Below are positions 45,095-54,315 of a stretch of DNA of 64,000 bases, piece by piece (the first letter of the stretch is position 1; each line of letters starts with the position of its first letter). The notes under the pieces are model-generated. The model saw only the letters and a program-made list of their open reading frames with translations. It was not told the DNA's origin and did no database searches. Position numbers and translations under genes: made by a program. The stretch spans positions 248,001 to 312,000 of the forward strand of contig NZ_FOMW01000005.1 in the NCBI RefSeq assembly GCF_900112755.1, given 5' to 3'. The DNA is from Sulfitobacter brevis. Lineage in GTDB: Bacteria > Pseudomonadota > Alphaproteobacteria > Rhodobacterales > Rhodobacteraceae.

Positions 45095-45967
45095 ATGGCA
45101 GGCGCAGCCTACGACAATCGAGACGGGCACATCTGGATGGATGGCAAAATGGTCGACTGGCGCGATGCCAACGTCCATATCCTGACCCATGCGATGCATT
45201 ATGCTTCTTCCGTTTTTGAGGGCGAACGCGCCTACAACGGCAAAATCTTCAAGAGCCGCGAACATTCTGAACGCCTGAAGCGCTCTGCCCAGATGATCGA
45301 CTTTGAAGTGCCCTATACAGTCGATGAAATTGAAGCCGCCAAGGTCGAAGTTCTTGCCGCCTCGGGCTTGCAGGATGCCTATGTGCGCGCCATCGCGTGG
45401 CGTGGTGCGGGTGAAGACATGGGTGTTGCTTCCGCGCGCAACCCCGTGCGCCTTGCCATCGCCGCATGGGAGTGGGGTGCCTATTATGGTGACGCCAAGA
45501 TGAAGGGCGCCAAGCTCGACATCTCGAAATGGAAGCGCCCAAGCCCCGAAACTATCCCCAGCCATGCCAAGGCAGCGGGGCTTTATATGATCTGCACCAT
45601 GTCCAAACATGCCGCCGAAGCCAAAGGCTGTTCCGATGCGATGATGTTTGATTATCGCGGCTATGTGGCCGAGGCGACGGGCGCGAATATCTTCTTCGTC
45701 AAAGATGGCGAGGTCCACACGCCGGATCCCGATTGCTTCTTGAACGGCATCACCCGCCAGACCGTCATCGGCATGCTGCGCGATAAAAACATCAAGGTAC
45801 ACGAGCGCCACATCATGCCCGAAGAGCTTGAAGGGTTCGAGCAATGCTGGCTGACCGGCACTGCCGCCGAGGTCACGCCCGTTGGTCAGATCGGAGACTA
45901 CCACTTCGAGGTCGGCACGATGACCCGTGATATCGCGGAATCTTACGAAAAGCTGGTTCGCGCTTAA
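45095..45967 (+). CDS. ilvE: Branched-chain amino acid aminotransferase
   Basis: The 290-residue class IV aminotransferase has the PLP lysine in S-H-A-K-A-A-G-L-Y and the family markers H-A-M-H-Y-A-S-S-V-F-E-G and E-A-T-G-A-N-I-F-F-V-K-D-G. It makes valine, leucine and isoleucine from 2-oxo acids with glutamate. The strong GGAAAGGA-type ribosome binding site supports ATG 45095. It converges on cobO across a terminator. Confidence 0.95.
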   Translation: MAGAAYDNRDGHIWMDGKMVDWRDANVHILTHAMHYASSVFEGERAYNGKIFKSREHSERLKRSAQMIDFEVPYTVDEIEAAKVEVLAASGLQDAYVRAIAWRGAGEDMGVASARNPVRLAIAAWEWGAYYGDAKMKGAKLDISKWKRPSPETIPSHAKAAGLYMICTMSKHAAEAKGCSDAMMFDYRGYVAEATGANIFFVKDGEVHTPDPDCFLNGITRQTVIGMLRDKNIKVHERHIMPEELEGFEQCWLTGTAAEVTPVGQIGDYHFEVGTMTRDIAESYEKLVRA

Positions 45968-45992
45968 GCGCAATTGCTTCACGGGAAACATT

Positions 45993-46015
45993 AAGGGCGG
46001 CCAATGGCCGCCCTT
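45993..46015. terminator. Bidirectional terminator between ilvE and cobO
   Basis: AAGGGCGGCC (45993-46002) and GGCCGCCCTT (46006-46015) form a perfect 10-bp stem with a 3-base loop. A/T residues lie on both sides. It fits both convergent genes. Confidence 0.8.
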
Positions 46016-46020
46016 TGCTA

Positions 46021-46620
46021 TTAGTAATCGACGCCTTTTTGCGCCTTGATCCCGGCCTTGAACGGATGCTTCACCTCTGCAAACTCGGTCACCAGATCGG
46101 CATAGTCACAAAGCGCCGGTTTTGCATCGCGGCCCGTCAGGATCACGCCGGTTTTCGGGTCCCGCGCGTTCAGCGCTGCGAGCACGTCCTCGACGGAGAT
46201 ATAGTCATAGCGCATCGCGATATTGATCTCGTCCAGCACCACTAGATTGTACTTTCCGCTGGCCATCATCTCGCGCGCTTTGGCAAAGGCGGCTTGGGCG
46301 GCAGCGATGTCGCGTTCCTTGTCTTGGGTGTCCCAGGTGAAACCCTCGCCCATGGTGTGCCAGTCAACACCGCCCATCCGGTCAAAGAACAACCGCTCGC
46401 CGGTTTTCCATTTACCCTTGATGAACTGCACGACGCCGACGTCCTGCTTCCAGCCAAGCGCGCGGATCGCGACGCCGAAGGCGGAGGAGGATTTGCCCTT
46501 GCCCGCGCCGGTATGGACCAGCACCAGACCTTTTTCGGGGTCTTGCAGCTCGGACACTTTGGCACGCTGTTCGGCCTGACGTTCCTGCATTTTTTGCTTG
46601 TGGTCGGTGGTCTCGGACAT
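46021..46620 (-). CDS. cobO: Cob(I)yrinic acid a,c-diamide adenosyltransferase
   Basis: The 199-residue CobA/CobO/BtuR-type protein has the P-loop H-T-G-A-G-K-G-K-S-S near residue 36 and the W-x-T-G-E-R segment. The ribosome binding site AAGGAG is strong. It transfers the adenosyl group from ATP to cobalt in the corrin ring. No other cobalamin biosynthesis gene is in the window; queG at 18.3 kb is a cobalamin-dependent enzyme. Confidence 0.95.
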   Translation of the reverse strand: MSETTDHKQKMQERQAEQRAKVSELQDPEKGLVLVHTGAGKGKSSSAFGVAIRALGWKQDVGVVQFIKGKWKTGERLFFDRMGGVDWHTMGEGFTWDTQDKERDIAAAQAAFAKAREMMASGKYNLVVLDEINIAMRYDYISVEDVLAALNARDPKTGVILTGRDAKPALCDYADLVTEFAEVKHPFKAGIKAQKGVDY

Positions 46621-46678
46621 GGGGGGTCTCCTTCACGATTTGACGGGCACCATAGGCGCATCACCAGCAGGGTAAAGG

Positions 46679-47620
46679 TCAGGCTTTCGGATCGGTGACA
46701 GATCGCGCTTTGCCGCGCTCCAGCCCCAGCTGCCGTTCACGCCAGATCACCAAGGCTCCGGCCGAGATTACCAGCGCCGAACCGGCCAGCATCATCGTTG
46801 TGGGCAGTTCGTCGAACAGGAAATACCCCAGCCCGATGGCAAACAGCATCGAGGTATAGTCATAGGGAGCCAGCATCGATGCAGAGCCAAAGCGATAGGA
46901 CGATGTGACCAGTATCTGCGCCACCCCGCCGACGATCCCTGCCGAGACCAGCAGCATCAACGTCTCGCCGGTCGGCAACACCCAGCCAAAGGGAAGGGTC
47001 AGAAGCGCCAGCAACGAGGCGGTCGCAGAAAAGTAAAAGACAATGGCGGCGGTATGTTCGGTCTGCACCAGTTGCCGTAGGTGAATTTGCACGAGACTGC
47101 GCATCATCGTGGCGATCAGGATCAGCACAGCGCCGATGGTGGCTGTCGCTTCCATCACCTCGTTGCCGTCAAAGCGGGGCCAAAGGATGATCAGCACGCC
47201 GACCAACCCAACCGCCACGGCGCTCACGCGGATCAGGCGGATTTTCTCACCCAATAGGATCGCCGCCAGAATGACCGTAAAGATCGGCGTAGCAAATCCG
47301 ATCGCCGTAACTTCGGGCAGGGGCAGCATACCAAGACCGGTAAAGGTGAGCCCCATCGCGATTGAACCAAAAAGCCCGCGCCAGACATGGCCCATCGGGT
47401 TCACTGCAATCAATCCGACCCGCAACTGGCCCATCTGCGCCAGCCAGACAAGGATCACCGGAATGGCAAAGAACGAGCGGAAGAACACTGCTTCGCCTGA
47501 CGGCACATCAAGTTCGGCTGTCCTCTTGATGATGGCAGACATGCAAGTGAACAAAAAGATCGCCATGACCTTGAGCAGGACGCCAAGCCCCGGACGCGCA
47601 GAGAAATCCTCTACCTTCAA
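46679..47620 (-). CDS. EamA/DMT-superfamily permease
   Basis: From TTG 47620 the product is 313 residues. GAGGG lies nine bases upstream, and longer in-frame starts would run into the aroC coding region. About ten membrane segments form two EamA repeats (L-P-L-P-E-V-T-A-I-G-F-A-T-P-I-F in the first). The substrate is unknown. It follows aroC by 19 bases and is probably cotranscribed. Confidence 0.87.
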   Translation of the reverse strand: MKVEDFSARPGLGVLLKVMAIFLFTCMSAIIKRTAELDVPSGEAVFFRSFFAIPVILVWLAQMGQLRVGLIAVNPMGHVWRGLFGSIAMGLTFTGLGMLPLPEVTAIGFATPIFTVILAAILLGEKIRLIRVSAVAVGLVGVLIILWPRFDGNEVMEATATIGAVLILIATMMRSLVQIHLRQLVQTEHTAAIVFYFSATASLLALLTLPFGWVLPTGETLMLLVSAGIVGGVAQILVTSSYRFGSASMLAPYDYTSMLFAIGLGYFLFDELPTTMMLAGSALVISAGALVIWRERQLGLERGKARSVTDPKA

Positions 47621-47639
47621 CGCACAGCCCTCGGAAGTG

Positions 47640-48749
47640 TCACTTGGAGGGTCCGATCTTGCCGCGATTTTCGCCGACCTGACCGCGATGCAGCAACATA
47701 TGGTCAAGCAGGACACAGGCCATCATCGCCTCGCCGACGGGAACGGCGCGGATGCCAACGCAAGGATCGTGGCGGCCCTTGGTGATGATCTCGGTCTCCT
47801 CGCCGTCTTTGGTGATGGTCCGGCGCGTGGTCAGGATGCTGGAGGTCGGCTTGACCGCAAAGCGCACGACGATGTCTTGCCCCGTGCTGATCCCGCCCAA
47901 TATGCCGCCTGCATGATTTGAGGAATACTGCGGCCCGTCTTGGCCCATGAATATCTCGTCGGCGTTCAACTCTCCGGTCAACATCGCGGCGGACATGCCT
48001 TCGCCAATCTCCACGCCCTTCACGGCATTGATGCTCATCATCGCAGCGGCAAGATCGGTGTCGAGCTTGCCATAAACCGGTGCACCCAGCCCCGCAGGCA
48101 CACCGCGCGCCACGATTTCGATGATCGCGCCGACGCTGCTGCCGGATTTGCGCAGCCCGTCGAGGTAGTCTGCCCAGTCGCCTGCCGCTTTGGCGTCAGG
48201 CACCCAGAACGGGTTGCGCTCGATCTCGGCGGCGTCAAAGGCGTCGCGGTCAATCTTGTGGGGTCCCATCTGCACCATATAGCCGCTAATTTGCACATTG
48301 GGCGCCAGCGTCTTGATCGCTTCGCGTGCCAACCCGCCCGCCGCCACACGGCTCGCGGTTTCGCGCGCCGAAGACCGCCCGCCGCCGCGATAGTCGCGGA
48401 TGCCGTATTTCTGGTAATAGGTAATGTCGGCGTGACCGGGGCGGAACTTGTCCTTGATATCGCCGTAGTCCTTGGACCGCTGGTCGGTATTCTCGATCAA
48501 CAACTGCACTGGCGTGCCGGTTGTTACACCCTCGAACACCCCCGAGAGGATGCGCACCTCGTCGGCCTCACGCCGTTGGGTAGTGTATTTGTTCTGCCCC
48601 GGTTTGCGCTTGTCCAGCCAGTGCTGGATCATCTCGGCGTCTACCGGCACGCCGGGAGGGCAGCCATCAACGGTCGCGCCAATCGCAGGCCCGTGGCTCT
48701 CGCCCCAAGTGGTGACGCGAAAGAGATGTCCAAAGCTGTTTACTGACAT
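47640..48749 (-). CDS. aroC: Chorismate synthase
   Basis: The 369-residue product has the three AroC signatures: G-E-S-H-G-P-A-I-G near the N-terminus, [13 protein letters not shown] in the middle and the C-terminal [12 protein letters not shown]. With reduced FMN it eliminates phosphate from EPSP to give chorismate, the aromatic branch point. Confidence 0.97.
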   Translation of the reverse strand: MSVNSFGHLFRVTTWGESHGPAIGATVDGCPPGVPVDAEMIQHWLDKRKPGQNKYTTQRREADEVRILSGVFEGVTTGTPVQLLIENTDQRSKDYGDIKDKFRPGHADITYYQKYGIRDYRGGGRSSARETASRVAAGGLAREAIKTLAPNVQISGYMVQMGPHKIDRDAFDAAEIERNPFWVPDAKAAGDWADYLDGLRKSGSSVGAIIEIVARGVPAGLGAPVYGKLDTDLAAAMMSINAVKGVEIGEGMSAAMLTGELNADEIFMGQDGPQYSSNHAGGILGGISTGQDIVVRFAVKPTSSILTTRRTITKDGEETEIITKGRHDPCVGIRAVPVGEAMMACVLLDHMLLHRGQVGENRGKIGPSK

Positions 48750-48850
48750 GGGCGCGGTCTCCTGTTGCCTTCATTCCTTAAAGGGCAGGGCGGGGGGCCT
48801 CAAGGGGATTTGGCTTGCAAATCCTTTGGCTGCGTCTTAGGCCTGCAGGC

Positions 48851-48933
48851 ACCTCGGGGGGCCATTTAATGGCTGAGATTGCGCAAGCTGACCCGTTGAA
48901 CCTGAACCGGTTAACACCGGCGGAGGGAAGGTC
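48851..48933 (+). promoter_or_regulatory. TPP riboswitch (THI element) of thiBPQ
   Basis: The conserved core elements are in order: C-U-C-G-G-G-G at 48853-48859, CTGAGA at 48873-48878, ACCC at 48891-48894, GAACCTGA at 48898-48905 and CGGAGGGAAG at 48921-48930. The ends ACCT (48851-48854) and AGGT (48930-48933) can close P1. It binds thiamine diphosphate and represses thiamine uptake genes when the cofactor is plentiful. The thiB start is 48 bases downstream. Confidence 0.95.
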
Positions 48934-48945
48934 TGGACATCACTC

Positions 48946-48979
48946 CATCCTTTTTCCCTTTCGCCGCAAAAGGAGGATG
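48946..48979 (+). promoter_or_regulatory. Shine-Dalgarno-sequestering stem downstream of the TPP aptamer
   Basis: CATCCTTTTT (48946-48955) pairs over ten positions, with two G-U pairs, with AAGGAGGATG (48970-48979), which is the ribosome binding site of thiB. The aptamer 3' end (GGGAAGG within 48924-48931) could alternatively pair with CCTTTTTCCC (48949-48958). This gives a simple on/off switch of translation initiation. The pairing is read directly; the switching is inferred. Confidence 0.7.
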
Positions 48980-48981
48980 CG

Positions 48982-49959
48982 ATGAAGTATCTTACACTTG
49001 CAGCGGGCATTTTGGGGGCCTCGGCAGCATATGCCGAAACACCCGAGCTTACGGTCTATACCTATGACAGCTTTGTTTCTGAATGGGGTCCTGGCCCTGC
49101 GATCAAGACGGCATTTGAAGCAGAGTGCGCCTGCACCCTGAAGTTTGAGGGCATGGGCGACGGCGCGGCCTTGCTGGCGCGGCTCAAGCTGGAGGGCGAA
49201 CGCTCCGAGGCGGATGTGCTTTTGGGCATCGATACCAGCCTGATCGCCACGGCCAAGGCAACGGGCCTGTTTACCCCCACCACGATCAAGGCAGATTATA
49301 CCCTGCCCGTGGCTTGGGAAGACGACACCTTTGCCCCCTATGACTGGGGCTATTTTGCCTTTGTGCATAACTCTGACATGACACCCCCGAAAAACTTCAC
49401 CGATCTCGCGGCGAGCGACCTCAAGATTGTGATCCAAGACCCGCGGTCCTCCACCCCCGGTTTGGGGCTGCTGATGTGGGTCAAGGCGGCGTATGGCGAC
49501 GAGGCTGCCGGTATCTGGGAAGGTCTGGCAGACAATGTGGTCACCGTCACCAAGGGCTGGTCCGAGGCTTATGGCCTGTTTCTTGAGGGCGAGGCCGACA
49601 TGGTGCTGAGCTACACAACTTCGCCCGCCTATCACCTGATCGCCGAAGAAGACGCGACCAAATCGGCAGCGGTTTTTGACGAAGGTAACTATATGCAAAT
49701 CGAGGTCATGGGACGGCTTGCCGCCTCGGACCAGCCGGAACTGGCCCAGCAATTCATCGAGTTTATGGTATCGGACGCCGCCCAATCGGTCTTGCCGACA
49801 ACCAACTGGATGTATCCTGCGGTGACCCCGGCGGCAGGACTGCCCAAAGGGTTCGAAACGCTGTCGGTGCCGGAAAAGGCGCTGCTTATCGCCAATGACG
49901 ACGTACCCGCCCTGCGGGATGAGGCCTTGCAAGAGTGGCTCGGCGCGTTGTCGCAATAA
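48982..49959 (+). CDS. thiB: Thiamine ABC transporter, periplasmic binding protein
   Basis: The 325-residue product has a signal peptide (MKYLTLAAGILGASAAYA) and a type II periplasmic binding protein fold with the ThiB markers L-T-V-Y-T-Y-D-S-F, Y-D-W-G-Y-F-A-F and V-L-S-Y-T-T-S-P-A-Y-H. It binds thiamine or its phosphates for import. It is the first gene after the TPP riboswitch and overlaps thiP by 25 bases. Confidence 0.95.
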   Translation: MKYLTLAAGILGASAAYAETPELTVYTYDSFVSEWGPGPAIKTAFEAECACTLKFEGMGDGAALLARLKLEGERSEADVLLGIDTSLIATAKATGLFTPTTIKADYTLPVAWEDDTFAPYDWGYFAFVHNSDMTPPKNFTDLAASDLKIVIQDPRSSTPGLGLLMWVKAAYGDEAAGIWEGLADNVVTVTKGWSEAYGLFLEGEADMVLSYTTSPAYHLIAEEDATKSAAVFDEGNYMQIEVMGRLAASDQPELAQQFIEFMVSDAAQSVLPTTNWMYPAVTPAAGLPKGFETLSVPEKALLIANDDVPALRDEALQEWLGALSQ

Positions 49960-51488
49960 GCCCGCGCGGCGGGATCGCGGCAGCAGCCTTGGTGCTGCTG
50001 TTGATCCTTGCCGCTTTGGGTGCTGTGATGTCCCGCGCCGAAGTCGGCGCGGGGCTTTCACCTTCAGACTGGGCGGCGCTGCGCTTTACCGTGGTGCAGG
50101 CGGTCCTGTCAGCGGTGATTTCGACGATTTGCGCTGTGCCAGTGGCGCGGGCCTTGGCGCGGCGGCGATTTTTCGGACGCGGCGTTTTGGTCACCCTGCT
50201 GGGTGCGCCGTTTATTCTGCCAGTGATCGTGGCTGTTATCGGGCTGCTCACCGTGTTTGGCCGTGCGGGTTGGTTCAACCTTGCGCTGGGCGCGGTCGGG
50301 CTGCCGCCGGTTTCGATCTACGGGCTGCACGGCGTGGTGCTGGCGCATGTGTTTTTTAATCTGCCCTTAGCAACGCGGCTGTTATTGCAGGGCTGGCAAA
50401 CTCTCCCGTCCGAGCGGTTCCGGCTTGCCGCACAGCTTCGGCTCACCCCTTTTGCTGCGTTTCGCGCGATCGAATGGCCGATGCTACGGCAGGTGCTGCC
50501 CGGTGTGGCGGCGCTGATATTTGTGATTTGCCTGACCAGCTTTGCGGTCGCGCTGACGCTGGGGGGCGGGCCGCGCGCGACCACTGTGGAACTGGCGATT
50601 TATCAGGCCTTCCAGTTCGATTTTGACCTTGGCCGCGCAGCGCGATTGTCGCTTGCGCAACTGGTGCTGGCAGGCGGCGCGGCGCTGATCGCGCTCTGGG
50701 TCATCCCACCTGTCAGCCTTGGCAGCGGCCTCGACCGCCCCGTGCAACGATGGGAGCGTGGCGGAACCGCCCGCGCCCTCGACACTATATGCATCACCCT
50801 TGCCGCCGGATTTCTGCTGCTCCCGCTCAGTGCGATCCTTTGGCGCGGGACCTGGGGGCTGGCAGCTGTGCCGCCCGTGGTCTGGAAGGCGGCGGGGCAG
50901 TCGATTTTCGTGGGCTGTATCAGCGTCGTTGTTTTAGGCGTTCTGGCGCTGCCGATGGCGGGGTGGATCGCCAGCAGCCGTCGTGGCGGGGTCGAGGCGA
51001 TTGGATTGCTGGGGCTGTCAGCATCACCACTGATGATCGGAACGGGGTGGTTTATTCTGATCCATCCGGTTGCCGCCCCTGCAACGCTGGCCTTGCCGGT
51101 CACCGCGCTGGTCAATGCCTTGATGGCCTTGCCCTTTGCATTGCGGATCATGGTGCCGCGCTTGCGCGACACAGTGCAGGATTACGGCAGGTTGAGCGCG
51201 ACCCTGGGCCTGCGCGGCTGGCCGCTGTGGCGCTGGGTGCTGCTGCCGCGGGTGCGCGCGCAGGCGGGGTTTGCCGCCGGGCTGACCGCTGCCCTGTCGA
51301 TGGGCGATTTGGGGGTGATTGCCTTGTTTGCCGATCAGGACCGTGTGACCCTACCGCTGCAAATGTACCGCCTAATGGGCGCCTATCAGATGGAGGCTGC
51401 AGCAGGTGCCGCGCTGATCCTTTTGACGCTAGCGCTCGGGGCTTTCTGGATTTGCGACAAAGGAGGGCGCTGGCATGCTGAAGCTTGA
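49935..51488 (+). CDS. thiP: Thiamine ABC transporter, fused permease
   Basis: The 517-residue product from GTG 49935 has about twelve membrane segments in two MetI-type halves, each with an EAA-like loop (A-A-Q-L-R-L-T-P-F-A-A-F in the first, S-A-T-L-G-L-R-G-W-P-L-W-R in the second). Fused halves are normal for ThiP. It overlaps thiB and thiQ. Confidence 0.94.
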   Translation: MARRVVAISPRGGIAAAALVLLLILAALGAVMSRAEVGAGLSPSDWAALRFTVVQAVLSAVISTICAVPVARALARRRFFGRGVLVTLLGAPFILPVIVAVIGLLTVFGRAGWFNLALGAVGLPPVSIYGLHGVVLAHVFFNLPLATRLLLQGWQTLPSERFRLAAQLRLTPFAAFRAIEWPMLRQVLPGVAALIFVICLTSFAVALTLGGGPRATTVELAIYQAFQFDFDLGRAARLSLAQLVLAGGAALIALWVIPPVSLGSGLDRPVQRWERGGTARALDTICITLAAGFLLLPLSAILWRGTWGLAAVPPVVWKAAGQSIFVGCISVVVLGVLALPMAGWIASSRRGGVEAIGLLGLSASPLMIGTGWFILIHPVAAPATLALPVTALVNALMALPFALRIMVPRLRDTVQDYGRLSATLGLRGWPLWRWVLLPRVRAQAGFAAGLTAALSMGDLGVIALFADQDRVTLPLQMYRLMGAYQMEAAAGAALILLTLALGAFWICDKGGRWHAEA

Positions 51489-52167
51489 AAAGTTCGAAAT
51501 CCGGCAGACCGATTTTGCCCTCTCCGCCGATATGGTGCTGGAGCCACGCACCAAATACGCGGTCATCGGTCCTTCGGGTGCCGGTAAATCGACCCTGTTA
51601 AACGCGATTTGCGGATTTATCTCGCTGAGCGGGGGTCGTTTGCTGTGGCAGGGTAGCGATATAACGCAAGCCGACCCCGCTGACCGTCCGATGACCATGT
51701 TGTTTCAGGACAACAACCTGTTTCCGCATCTAAGCGTGCAGCAGAATGTCGGCCTTGGTCTGCGCCCAGATCTGCGGCTGCAACGGGACGAGAAAGATCG
51801 GGTGGCGCAGGCACTGGCGCGAGTCGGATTGCAGGATCATGCGGATAAACGTCCCGGAGCCCTGTCGGGGGGCCAACAAAGCCGTGCCGCATTGGCGCGG
51901 GTTTTGGTGCAGGCAAGACCGCTTGTGTTGCTGGATGAACCCTTTGCCGCGCTCGGCCCCGCGCTGCGCAACGAGATGCTCGATTTGGTGCAAAGTCTGA
52001 TCGAGGAGACCGGTGCCGCCCTCATGATGGTCACCCATGCGCCGCAAGATGTGCGCCGGATCGCGGATCAGGTGATTTTTGTCGAAGGCGGGCGTGCCCA
52101 TGCACCGCAACCTGCCGCCGCGCTTATGGATAATCCGCCGCCGGAGTTGCGCGCCTACCTGGGCTAG
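51475..52167 (+). CDS. thiQ: Thiamine ABC transporter, ATP-binding protein
   Basis: The 230-residue product has Walker A G-P-S-G-A-G-K-S-T, signature L-S-G-G-Q-Q-S-R-A-A-L-A-R and Walker B L-V-L-L-D-E-P-F-A-A-L-G. A strong AAAGGAGGG ribosome binding site supports ATG 51475, 14 bases inside thiP. It powers thiamine uptake. Confidence 0.95.
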   Translation: MLKLEKFEIRQTDFALSADMVLEPRTKYAVIGPSGAGKSTLLNAICGFISLSGGRLLWQGSDITQADPADRPMTMLFQDNNLFPHLSVQQNVGLGLRPDLRLQRDEKDRVAQALARVGLQDHADKRPGALSGGQQSRAALARVLVQARPLVLLDEPFAALGPALRNEMLDLVQSLIEETGAALMMVTHAPQDVRRIADQVIFVEGGRAHAPQPAAALMDNPPPELRAYLG

Positions 52168-52243
52168 GGCGGCCTGCCCGTTGCAAGCAGCCCCTAATCG
52201 CGCCACACCTGTGTTGATCCGACCGCAAAAGGGCCGAAAAGCG

Positions 52244-52864
52244 ATGCACCCCAACCCGATCTACCATGACGCCGACGCCCCGCGAAACGTAGCCTTCGCC
52301 CGCAAGCGTGGCTTTGGTCTTTTGGCGGTGAACGGTGCGGAGTTCCCGCTGCTAAGCCATGTACCTTTCTTGCTCGATAACGCGGGCGATCTTGCCGAAT
52401 TGCATCTGGTCCGCTCCAACCCGATTGCGCGGGCGTTGAAAACCGGTTTGCCTGCCAAGATCGCGGTATCGGGGCCCGATACCTATATCTCCCCCGATTG
52501 GTACGGTGTCGACGATCAGGTGCCGACGTGGAACTACGTCGCGGTGCATTTAACCGGCACGCTGGATATGCTGCCGCAGGACGCGTTGCGCGATATTCTC
52601 GACCGGCAATCAGCGTTCTATGAGGCGCAACTGCTGCCCAAAGCGCCTTGGACGACCACCAAGATGACACCCGAAGCGCTAGAGAAGTTGATGCGGATGA
52701 TCGTGCCCTGCCGGATGCGGATCACCGGGATCGATGGCACGTGGAAGCTGAGCCAGAACAAGGCCGAGGCGGTTCGGCTTAGCGCTGCGGCGCAGGCGGC
52801 GCGCTTTGGCTTTGGAAGTGAAGCCGAGGATATCGCCGCGATGATGCGCGATTTGCCCGCCTAA
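52244..52864 (+). CDS. FMN-binding split-barrel protein, PaiB family
   Basis: From ATG 52244 the 206-residue product starts M-H-P-N-P and contains P-L-L-S-H-V-P-F-L-L, N-Y-V-A-V-H-L-T-G and W-K-L-S-Q-N-K, typical of the 'FMN-binding negative transcriptional regulator' group named after Bacillus PaiB. Despite that name, a flavin- or haem-linked oxidoreductase role is as likely. It follows thiQ by 76 bases but has no clear link to thiamine. Confidence 0.85.
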   Translation: MHPNPIYHDADAPRNVAFARKRGFGLLAVNGAEFPLLSHVPFLLDNAGDLAELHLVRSNPIARALKTGLPAKIAVSGPDTYISPDWYGVDDQVPTWNYVAVHLTGTLDMLPQDALRDILDRQSAFYEAQLLPKAPWTTTKMTPEALEKLMRMIVPCRMRITGIDGTWKLSQNKAEAVRLSAAAQAARFGFGSEAEDIAAMMRDLPA

Positions 52865-52955
52865 AGAGGGGCGAATCGCTCGGCAGGCGCACTGCACGAT
52901 TGCGGCGGCGCGCGGCTGCCGCAATACTCGGGGCGAAACCCAAAGGAACTGACCG

Positions 52956-53567
52956 ATGAAACTTTCCTATTCGAAAACCTCGCCCTATGTCCGCAAGGTG
53001 ATGGTGCTGCTGCACGAAACTGGCCAGCTTGCTGATGTGGCACTTGCTGATACCGCCACCACCCCCATCGCGCCGGATGATAGCCTGATCTCGCGCAATC
53101 CGCTGGGCAAGGTGCCCGCGCTGGAGCGGCCCGATGGCCCGACGCTTTATGACAGTCGCGTCATCTGCGCCTATCTGGACGACCGTGCGGGCGCCAAGCT
53201 TTACGGCAAGGGCCAGCACCGCTGGGATGTGCTGACGCTGGAGGCCACAGCGGACGGTATCCTCGATGCGGCACTATTGATGGTCTATGAAGGCAAACTG
53301 CGCCCCGAAGACAAACGCATGGACGCATGGGTAGAAGGCCAGTGGGGCAAAATTGCCCGCGCTTGCGCCACGCTCAACACCCGCTGGGTCAGCCAACTGA
53401 GTGGTCCGGTTGATATGGGCCAGATCGCGGTTGGTTGTGCGCTGGCCTATGTCGAGTTCAGATTGGGCGATCGCGGTTGGCGCACTGGCAACGATGCACT
53501 GGCAGCGTGGTTCAAAACCTTCGAATCGCGGCCTTCCATGCAGGCAACCCGGCCTCCGGCGGCATAA
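52956..53567 (+). CDS. Glutathione S-transferase family protein
   Basis: The 203-residue product has an N-terminal thioredoxin-like domain (S-K-T-S-P-Y-V-R-K-V, N-P-L-G-K-V-P-A-L, D-S-R-V-I-C-A-Y-L) and a helical C-terminal domain. The G-site residue would be the Ser or Thr before P-Y. A strong terminator 26 bases after its stop separates it from petABC. Confidence 0.9.
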   Translation: MKLSYSKTSPYVRKVMVLLHETGQLADVALADTATTPIAPDDSLISRNPLGKVPALERPDGPTLYDSRVICAYLDDRAGAKLYGKGQHRWDVLTLEATADGILDAALLMVYEGKLRPEDKRMDAWVEGQWGKIARACATLNTRWVSQLSGPVDMGQIAVGCALAYVEFRLGDRGWRTGNDALAAWFKTFESRPSMQATRPPAA

Positions 53568-53592
53568 TTTGCAAAAAAGTGGTTGTTTTTGC

Positions 53593-53618
53593 GTCGCACC
53601 CTACAGGGTGCGACTTTT
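53593..53618 (+). terminator. Intrinsic terminator upstream of petABC
   Basis: GTCGCACCCT (53593-53602), a two-base loop and AGGGTGCGAC (53605-53614 region) form a perfect stem followed directly by TTTTTG. It is one of the clearest terminators in the window and ends the GST transcript. Confidence 0.85.
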
Positions 53619-53743
53619 TGTATGGCATTGGCATCTGGACGGGCGCGGCCTGTCCCGATAGATACCGCACTGAACAAAGGCGGCATTTGCGTGCCGTCTC
53701 GAAGTTTGATGGCCCGTGTCGGGTCTAGAAGTGGAGAAAACCC

Positions 53744-54304
53744 GTGTCACAAGCTGATGATCACGCAGGCAACCGGAGGGATTTCCTCTATTATGCAACC
53801 GCAGGGGCCGGAGCCGTTGCGGCTGGGGCTGCCTTTTGGCCGCTGGTCAACCAGATGAACCCCTCTGCCGACGTTTTGGCGTTGTCGTCGATCCGCGTCG
53901 ATGTGGGCGGCCTAGAGCCGGGCACACAGTTGACCGTTAAATGGCTCGGCAAGCCGGTTTTCATCCGCCGCCGCACCGAAGCGGAAATCGCCGAAGCGAA
54001 AGACACCGACGTCAGCGCGCTTCCCGACCCCATCGCACAGAACGCGAACCTTGCGGGCGATGCGCAGGCCACCGATGCAAACCGCGCGCTGGATGAAACC
54101 GGCGAATGGCTGGTGATGATCGGCGTGTGTACTCACCTTGGCTGTGTGCCTCTGGGCGACGCAGGTGATTTTGGCGGTTGGTTCTGCCCTTGCCACGGGT
54201 CGCACTACGACACAGCGGGCCGTATCCGCAAAGGTCCGGCACCGCGCAACCTTGATGTGCCGGTCGCCGAATTCCTCGACGAAACCACGATTAAACTGGG
54301 TTAA
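53744..54304 (+). CDS. petA: Ubiquinol-cytochrome c reductase, Rieske iron-sulfur subunit
   Basis: The 186-residue product from GTG 53744 (GGAG upstream) has a twin-arginine signal-anchor (N-R-R-D-F-L-Y-Y) and one membrane helix. The [2Fe-2S] motifs C-T-H-L-G-C and C-P-C-H-G-S-H-Y-D are complete. It takes the first electron from quinol at the Qo site and passes it to cytochrome c1. Confidence 0.97.
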   Translation: MSQADDHAGNRRDFLYYATAGAGAVAAGAAFWPLVNQMNPSADVLALSSIRVDVGGLEPGTQLTVKWLGKPVFIRRRTEAEIAEAKDTDVSALPDPIAQNANLAGDAQATDANRALDETGEWLVMIGVCTHLGCVPLGDAGDFGGWFCPCHGSHYDTAGRIRKGPAPRNLDVPVAEFLDETTIKLG

Positions 54305-54315
54305 GGAGCAGACAG

